From the NCBI RefSeq assembly GCF_900100185.1, contig NZ_FNEN01000016.1:1-49897 (forward strand): 49,897 nucleotides of DNA. The letters are read 5' to 3'. The notes under the pieces are model-generated. The model was not told where the DNA came from, searched no databases, and saw nothing but the letters and a program-made list of their open reading frames with translations. The position numbers and the translations under genes were made by a program. The stretch comes from Natribacillus halophilus. GTDB taxonomy: Bacteria > Bacillota > Bacilli > Bacillales > Marinococcaceae. Of the stretch, positions 44,807 through 49,897 are shown in pieces. Every line of letters begins with the position of its first letter. The first letter of the stretch is position 1.

Positions 44807-45952
44807 GTGCTTATATATGGATATGACAACACATCGGGACCGGTATTATTTAGGGAAGAGCTACAAGTATCCAATGCCCTGATAGGATTGGTAAATACAC
44901 TCCCCCTTATTGCATTTGGCTTATTCTCGCCGTTTGTTCCCATTTTATCTAAAAGAATGGGAATGGAAAAAACGCTATTAATAGCCATGTTTATCTTGTC
45001 TATTGGAATTTTTATACGATCACTTGGCGGAATTTCAATTCTTTTGTTTGGAACGTTACTTGTTGGTATAGCTATAGCTGTAGGGAATGTTCTTATGCCG
45101 GGTTTAATAAAATTGAGTTTCCCTTATCGAATTGGGCTAATGACCGGAATTTATTCAGTATCTATGAACCTATTTGGAGCACTTGCTTCAGGCATATCTG
45201 TTCCACTAGCCGATTTAGAGCTCTTGGATTGGCGAAACTCCATGCAAATATGGAGTATCTTGTCGTTTTCGGCAGTAATCATACTACTATTGCGATTACC
45301 AGCTATTATATCCAGTAATAAAAAAGTTCCTGGAGAAGTAAAGTCTCATCCACAAAACAATTTGTTTAAATCCAAAATTGCATGGGCTGTTACCATTTAT
45401 ATGGGATTGCAATTTTTGATTCCATATAGCCTTTTCACATGGCTTCCGGACATTCTGCTTGAAAAAGGGTTTAATCAAGAAGAAGCCGGCTGGCTAATCG
45501 CAGTCTTTCAAATTGGTTTAATTCCAGCAAATTTTATCATACCTATTATTGCTTCTAAATTAAATAATCAGCGCGTCCTCGCTTTTATATCTGGTTTAAT
45601 TTTCTTTTTTGGATTAGTGGGGATTGCACTTATATCCTCTCAACTGATTAATGTATTTTTACTATTAGCAGGTGTTGGTGCAGGAACAACATTTAGTTTG
45701 ACAATGATGTTTTTCGTGCTTCGTACGAATACTGTAGCTGAATCCTCTCAACTGTCAAGCATGGCCCAATCTATTGGCTATATACTAGCTGCGTGCGGCC
45801 CAATTTTTCTAGGCGTAATAGCAGAATGGTTCCACGGATGGACAGCCCCTCTAGTCATTCTTATGGTCGTATCCCTTTTAATTGCTTTCTTTGGAACTAT
45901 AGCCGGGAAAAACGAAACTGTTTCTCTCAAAGTAAGAGAGAACCTACGGTGA
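44807..45952 (+). pseudogene. MFS transporter, CynX/NimT family, 5'-truncated
   Basis: The open frame encodes 381 aa aligned throughout to the protein at 32582-33835 (for example GNVLMPGLIKLSFP versus CNVLLPGVIKLSFP, and SSMAQSIGYILAACGPIFLG). The relative's first 45 residues, with the whole first membrane helix and the NLRPGITSV signature, are missing; the frame begins with a short unrelated piece ending TSGPVLFREELQ. No ribosome site precedes the first Met. The rest is uninterrupted, so the truncation is recent or a shorter protein is still made. Confidence 0.65.
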
Positions 45953-45982
45953 AAGTCGAATAATATATGTTTAATTCTTGCC

Positions 45983-46735
45983 TTAAAAGTTCGATTGATA
46001 ATCCTTTAGAAACGTTTGAATACTATGAGCGGGACGATTTAACAAGACATTAATATCGTTAGTGATCAAGCATTTTTTATCCTCACGATATGCTTCCACG
46101 ATATAAGCGAGGTCCTGTGCTCGCCAAGATGGTGTCCCCTTGGACAAAAGTATTTGATAAAATTCTTCTGACGATACCTGGGTATAATTGTGGGTCGATT
46201 AAGGATGTCTGATAAATGTTCGGCAATTTCCATATAGGTTATCAAACCAGGACCAGTAAGTGTGTATATCTTGGAAACATGATGATCGTCCATTAAAACT
46301 TTTGCAGCTACTTCTGCAATATCACGAATATCTACTAAAGAAAATTTATCAAAACTCATAGGGGCAGAAAAGGCACCACTTGTCGAAACCTGATCTCCAA
46401 AACGTAACAAATTGTGCATTTATAAATGGGGACGTAGGAACGTCCAATTCATGTTGGAAGTTACTCAATTGCTCTTCTGCTTCCTCATGCCAACGCATCA
46501 ATCCGATAGGTGAATCTGTGGAGGCTCCAAACGCTGATAACTTCACAATGTGCTTAACGCCGCTTTGCTCGGCTACTTTTATTACATTGTTATGTTAGAG
46601 CACTTGATGAGGATTATCACGTCCAACTAAGAAGAGCCGGTCGAGTCCCTCAACGGCTTTTTCAATTGATTTCGTATCTTCAAATGTCCCGCAGGTTGAG
46701 ATGAAATGGATGGGTTCAAATCTTCCATGGTTTGC
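45983..46735 (-). pseudogene. NmrA-type NAD(P)-binding protein, decayed
   Basis: Pieces in three frames line up in order with NmrA-like dehydrogenases: TFEDTKSIEKAVEGLDRLFL, a stop (TAA, 46595-46597), VIKVAEQSGVKHIVKLSAFG and RWHEEAEEQL, then frameshift near 46430 into LLRFGDQVSTSG, FSLVDIRDIAEVAAKVL and IYTLTGPGLITYMEIAEHL, and a further shift into QDLAYIVEAYRED ending at 45983. The N-terminal GxxGxxG part is missing. At least three lesions make this a clear pseudogene. Confidence 0.85.
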
Positions 46736-46789
46736 CCTCCATGAGCATTTTTAGTTCCATACATTTTTCAATTTTTTTATAAATATAAA

Positions 46790-46830
46790 GGATATTGAAA
46801 AGGGAATTGTTTTTAAACTACAATTCCCTT
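46790..46830 (-). terminator. Rho-independent terminator after the amine oxidase remnant
   Basis: AAGGGAATTGT (46800-46810) pairs with ACAATTCCCTT (46820-46830); on the minus strand it is followed by TTCAATATCCTTT. It lies 15 bp past the stop of the amine oxidase reading frame. Confidence 0.65.
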
Positions 46831-46845
46831 AAGCTCGCTATTGAT

Positions 46846-48442
46846 TTAATGACAACTAGACCCTTTTTTAGGGGTGGAGCGCGGTAAATCCAATGCAGAG
46901 TTACCATCAAAAAAACCAGTGGGTTTTAACGTGAATTTGATGTGGTGGACCGGCATAACCGGCCAATATTCAGTCCTTGTAATGTGATGAACACCCATGG
47001 TGTACCACATGACAACATCCTCATCTTCAATAGACCTGTTGGCTTCAACGTATTTTGTTAAACCATCTTCCCCCGGTTTACTCTGGTTAGGGTACTGCCC
47101 AGAAGCATACAATTCACCGGGGTCATACTTGGTTACACGCAAGTGCTTATTCATAAAACCGGCGCGTTTCATTATCGGTGAATTTTCACTTGCAAATGGA
47201 AGACAATTTTCACCGGGCATAAGTGTATAGCCTACAGGGTCACCAACATAATTTTTAGAGTTAGGATTAATAATCTTCCATGTTCTGGCTGAATTAAGAT
47301 CCATGTTGCGCTCTGTCTTTTTCTTTTTTAAAAGTCGTTGTTACGGGGTGAAAAGCGTTTTTATTTGGATTGTCCGAGCCTTCTTTTTCCGCTACTGTAT
47401 TCAATTCTACAACGGAATTCTTTTGCCCATCCACGTTCATGTCAAGACGAAAATTAAAGAAGTGTTGATAAATGGGTCCATTTATCCGTGGCGCGACTTC
47501 TGTTCCATACTTCGGTTTTTCACCTTCTTCGAGTGCACCAACGTTCAAAATGCCCGTTAGTTTGACCTCTTGTTCAATCCTTCCATCTGTATAAAAATAC
47601 CAGTAGAATCCATAATCGTAGTTCAACACTGTTGCGAAGAACGACAGAACCAAACGTCGTGAGCGTCGTTCCTCTCCTTCGTCAGTCCTCCAATCTGTCT
47701 TCTTCCATGCTGTTCCATCATCCTCCTCATGAAGACATATCGCATTAGGGATTGTATGCACATCACCTTTACCGTCTGCCATGACAGCATTGAAGTAGCG
47801 AACCTCACCGAGACAATCACACCCCAACGTCAATGAATTGGCAAGTTGTCCTATTCCATACTCACCAGCATCTAAGGCGTTTTGCCAATTATGAGCAGGC
47901 GAGGTTTCCCCATAGGGAACCACCATCTCAGATAAAGCTGCCCGATACAATACAGGACGCTCTTCTCCTTTATCCTCATAACTTACTTGATGAAGCACCA
48001 ATCCCTCTCTGGCTGTATAACCAAACCGAATGTTCCACTTTTGCCATTTAATGAAATGACCGTCAGTTTCAAAGCTTGGACCTTCCGGTTGTGTAATATC
48101 TATGGGTTTTAGATCCGATCGAGGCTCTAAATCATCCGAGTTTTCAAACTTAAAACTTGCATCCATAGGCGGGAGGGGCTTTGCTCCATAGTCTTCGATT
48201 CTGATAACTTCCATAGTATTTAAGTCGACGACAGGTATTAGGCCCGTAAGAGGATAAGCATAGGCATTATCGCCAGCATACATTCTCACGAAGCATAGCG
48301 CACGGGATACGCGCCTTTCTTCACCTTCCGCCTTAATACCAGGCGCCCAACCATCCACCATAACTAAATCCGGGTCTTGCACGCCCCGCTTTAATAGGGC
48401 TGTTTTAAATTCCGCATTCTTTTTTACGGCTTCCTCAAGTTA
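46846..48442 (-). pseudogene. Copper amine oxidase, truncated and frameshifted
   Basis: Two frames together give most of a copper amine oxidase (primary amines to aldehydes, with topaquinone). The larger part (48439-47294) holds GVQDPDLVMVDGWAPG, GLVLHQVSYED and the cofactor motif NYDYGFYWYF, where the first Tyr would become topaquinone. It stops at HGS; the frame at 47304-46846 resumes with DLNSARTWKI and ends with WYTMGVHHITRTEYWPVMP and the copper-ligand region. The frameshift sits at 47294-47304. Upstream, a TAA at 48440-48442 interrupts EEAVKKNAEFKTALLKRG, and the first 100 or so residues of the family are not found in frame. Confidence 0.87.
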
Positions 48443-48597
48443 GTATATTCTTCTGTTTCAGTTCTCGAATCATGAAATATTCTCCATTCTTCACCATATT
48501 TTTCTCTCATCTCGGAGAGAATGGTGTCAATAAATTGGGGAATTTTCAACTGCTGATTCTGAGGAATTCCACTGCTATATTGGGGATTTTACCATTG

Positions 48598-48904
48598 CTA
48601 TTCACAGATGCCACCACCGAAGACGACGATATGTCCTTGGTTTGTCGTATTGAGTCCATAGAGACTCCCGTCGGGGGTTGTTTCTTCTTCCAGGTTAGAA
48701 GTAGGCATTTTTAAAGCTACTGACATCCACGCTTTATTTTGAGCGATATCAATACTCGCTAACCGCATCATCCATACGGTGTGTGGCAATGAGATTCCCA
48801 CCTTCGTCGAAAATAGAAATAACCATTTGAACCCCGACTTTTGAAGCTTCATCCTCAGCTCCCTTAATAATTTCCTTTGCAGCTTACAAGGTAATATTAC
48901 TCAT
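48598..48904 (-). pseudogene. GlcG/HbpS-like (DUF336) protein, decayed
   Basis: From ATG 48904 the reading is MSNITL, a TAA, then AAKEIIKGAEDEASKVGVQM and VISIFDEGGNLIATHRMDDA. A frameshift near 48760 leads to IDIAQNKAWMSVALKMPTS, LYGLNTTNQGHIVVFGGG and an early stop at 48598, after which VNSNGKI appears in another frame. These blocks match the heme-binding HbpS/GlcG family in order. The 84-codon open frame alone is not a real gene. Confidence 0.8.
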
Positions 48905-48961
48905 ACTTTTTCATTCTTTCTGAAAAATTAAAATTATATTAGTAGCTATATATGATGTGTT

Positions 48962-49075
48962 CCTCTTTCAAAACATCTCGGGATCAGTCGCACGACATTA
49001 TATCGTAAATTAAAAAAATTCCCCCAGTTGAAAAATCTTCGCGCGGAAGCAAGGCAAAAATTCGAATCATACTAG
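48962..49075 (+). pseudogene. C-terminal remnant of a sigma-54 activator (Fis helix-turn-helix)
   Basis: The plus strand reads KHLGISRTTLYRKLKKF, then LKNLRAEARQKFESY and a stop at 49075. This is the terminal DNA-binding helix-turn-helix of sigma-54-dependent activators (compare LGISRATLYNKLQKH in the intact activator ending at 22131). A TGA lies three codons before the piece, and no AAA+ domain is upstream. 38 codons, below the cutoff for long open frames. Confidence 0.75.
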
Positions 49076-49227
49076 TGAAAAACGCGAAACAAGGGGCTCC
49101 CGAGGTATATATAAGTCAATAGGTCAGCAACAATTGGTATATGGCGCTCTAACGTGTTATGGGAGAAGACGTTAGGTCTTCAACATTAGTTTTTGGCACC
49201 CTAATGCATTATATATATACACTAACC

Positions 49228-49253
49228 AAAAAACCAACGCCCGCAAGCGTTGG
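49228..49253 (-). terminator. Rho-independent terminator of tatA
   Basis: Minus strand CCAACGC-TTGCGG-GCGTTGG (49234-49253) followed by TTTTTT. It lies 12 bp past the tatA stop. Confidence 0.85.
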
Positions 49254-49264
49254 CTCTTCTATGC

Positions 49265-49489
49265 TTATGATTGATTATGCGTTTCGGACTGTGTCGTCGT
49301 TTCTTCATTGATTTCTTTTCGCTCGGGCTCGGGGGGATCGTCTTCCATCATTTGTGTCGTAGACTTCTTGAATTCATTGAGCGTTTTTCCGAATGCGCCG
49401 CCGATTTCCGGCAATTTCTTCGGACCGAAAATCAAAAGAGCAATCAACAGGATGAGAATGAGACTTGGGATGCCAATATTTGGAAGCAC
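49265..49489 (-). CDS. tatA: Twin-arginine translocase subunit TatA
   Basis: 74 aa starting with GTG 49489, preceded by AAAGGAGG at 7 bases; the longer open frame to 49567 is not needed. One membrane helix ([20 protein letters not shown]) is followed by the [20 protein letters not shown] hinge and amphipathic helix that define TatA, then a short acidic tail. TatA oligomers form the pore for folded proteins exported with a twin-arginine signal. No tatC is within the window, so this is a lone tatA copy with its own terminator. Confidence 0.92.
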   Translation of the reverse strand: MLPNIGIPSLILILLIALLIFGPKKLPEIGGAFGKTLNEFKKSTTQMMEDDPPEPERKEINEETTTQSETHNQS

Positions 49490-49674
49490 AATGTTTCCTC
49501 CTTTATGAACATAGGCTGAAGCTTTACACGTTAGTATGCCCTTAAGACAACATGCTATACTTTGCACCTATCGTATCATACATACAGCTATTTGGACATG
49601 GCATATTTTTTTCATCGGTACATCTTCAAAGTCCGGGAATGTGAAAATATCTATTCCGACCGTTTAGGCTATCA

Positions 49675-49897
49675 CACCGCGCCTCTGATCCCTCTCGGAG
49701 GGGCTATAACTTCATTTGAGGGATCGCATCGCGTCTCTGATCCCTCTTGGAGGGGCTATAATTTCATTTGAGGGATCGCACCGCGCTTCTGTTCCCTCTC
49801 GGAGGGGCTATAACTTCATTTGAGGGATCGCATCGCGCTTCTGATCCCTCTCGAAGGGGCTATAACTTCATTTGAGGGATCGCATCGCGCTTCTGAT
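49675..49897. repeat. 52-bp tandem repeat, more than four copies, continuing past the window
   Basis: The unit, phased at CTGATCCCTC, recurs at 49685, 49737, 49789, 49841 and 49893, exactly 52 bp apart, with one to three changes per copy. Each unit has GATCCCTC and, about 30 bases on, GAGGGATC, so single strands can fold; a smaller CCCTC-TCGG-AGGGG hairpin lies within. No spacers differ between units, so this is not a CRISPR array. A faint ATG frame runs through the array but is without codon bias. Confidence 0.9.

Noticed and set aside
49081-49115. GGGGCTCCCGAGGTATATA resembling part of the 2Fe-2S gene at 22605-22630
   Set aside because: The likeness covers under 20 bases and does not extend in any reading frame; chance is likely.
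49675-49897. CRISPR array
   Set aside because: Units are contiguous and nearly identical over all 52 bases; there are no variable spacers and no cas genes.

Overview
The window looks like a chromosomal segment of a low-GC Gram-positive bacterium of the Bacillaceae type. Shine-Dalgarno sites are strong (AGGAGG class), start codons are often TTG or GTG, and SigA-like and SigL (sigma-54) promoters and Opp/TRAP lipoproteins are present. The two exported binding proteins are extremely rich in Asp and Glu, which points to a halophile or haloalkaliphile; this is an inference from composition only. I see no rRNA, tRNA or CRISPR array.

From 436 to 20291 every gene lies on the minus strand. Reading in the direction of transcription: a D-amino-acid-oxidase-type flavoprotein (20291-19110), a Cys/Cys proline racemase/hydroxyproline epimerase, a proline-racemase-like protein that has lost its catalytic residues, a hydantoinase/oxoprolinase pair HyuA-HyuB, an NCS1 (CodB-like) permease, an Opp/Dpp peptide importer (B-C-D-F-A, closed by a terminator), two Xaa-Pro-type M24 peptidases, an NhaC-type antiporter, a Ser/Cys proline-racemase-family enzyme and a small unknown protein. 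The left edge holds the first 43 codons of an IS1634-like transposase.

From 20292 to 27374 lies the core of a hydroxyproline catabolic regulon. A sigma-54-dependent activator (20467-22131) sits between the flavoprotein and a plus-strand operon of three genes for the other redox subunits (BFD-type 2Fe-2S protein, 2Fe-2S protein, FAD/NAD oxidoreductase). Convergent genes encode a ProC-like protein, an alpha-ketoglutarate-semialdehyde-type dehydrogenase and a DapA-family lyase of the 1-pyrroline-4-hydroxy-2-carboxylate deaminase type. I find three sigma-54 (-24/-12) promoters with exact GG-N10-GC geometry, one before each operon, and candidate activator sites sharing AGTATG. Together they give a plausible route: hydroxyproline epimerised to the D form, oxidised, deaminated to alpha-ketoglutarate semialdehyde, then oxidised to 2-oxoglutarate. 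An ornithine-cyclodeaminase-family protein (28036-28962), a Na+/solute symporter and a second DAO-type oxidoreductase follow.

From 34117 to 44501 there is a second minus-strand catabolic cluster headed by an IclR regulator with a clear SigA promoter: iclR, aminotransferase, a broken thiamine-diphosphate enzyme, HyuA, HyuB and a complete TRAP transporter (P-Q-M). The substrate is unknown.

From 44600 to 49100 the DNA is a graveyard of decayed genes: a 5'-truncated MFS transporter, an NmrA-type dehydrogenase, a copper amine oxidase, a GlcG/HbpS-like protein and the last 38 codons of a sigma-54 activator. An intact tatA with its own terminator follows, and the right edge runs into a 52-bp tandem repeat that continues past the window.
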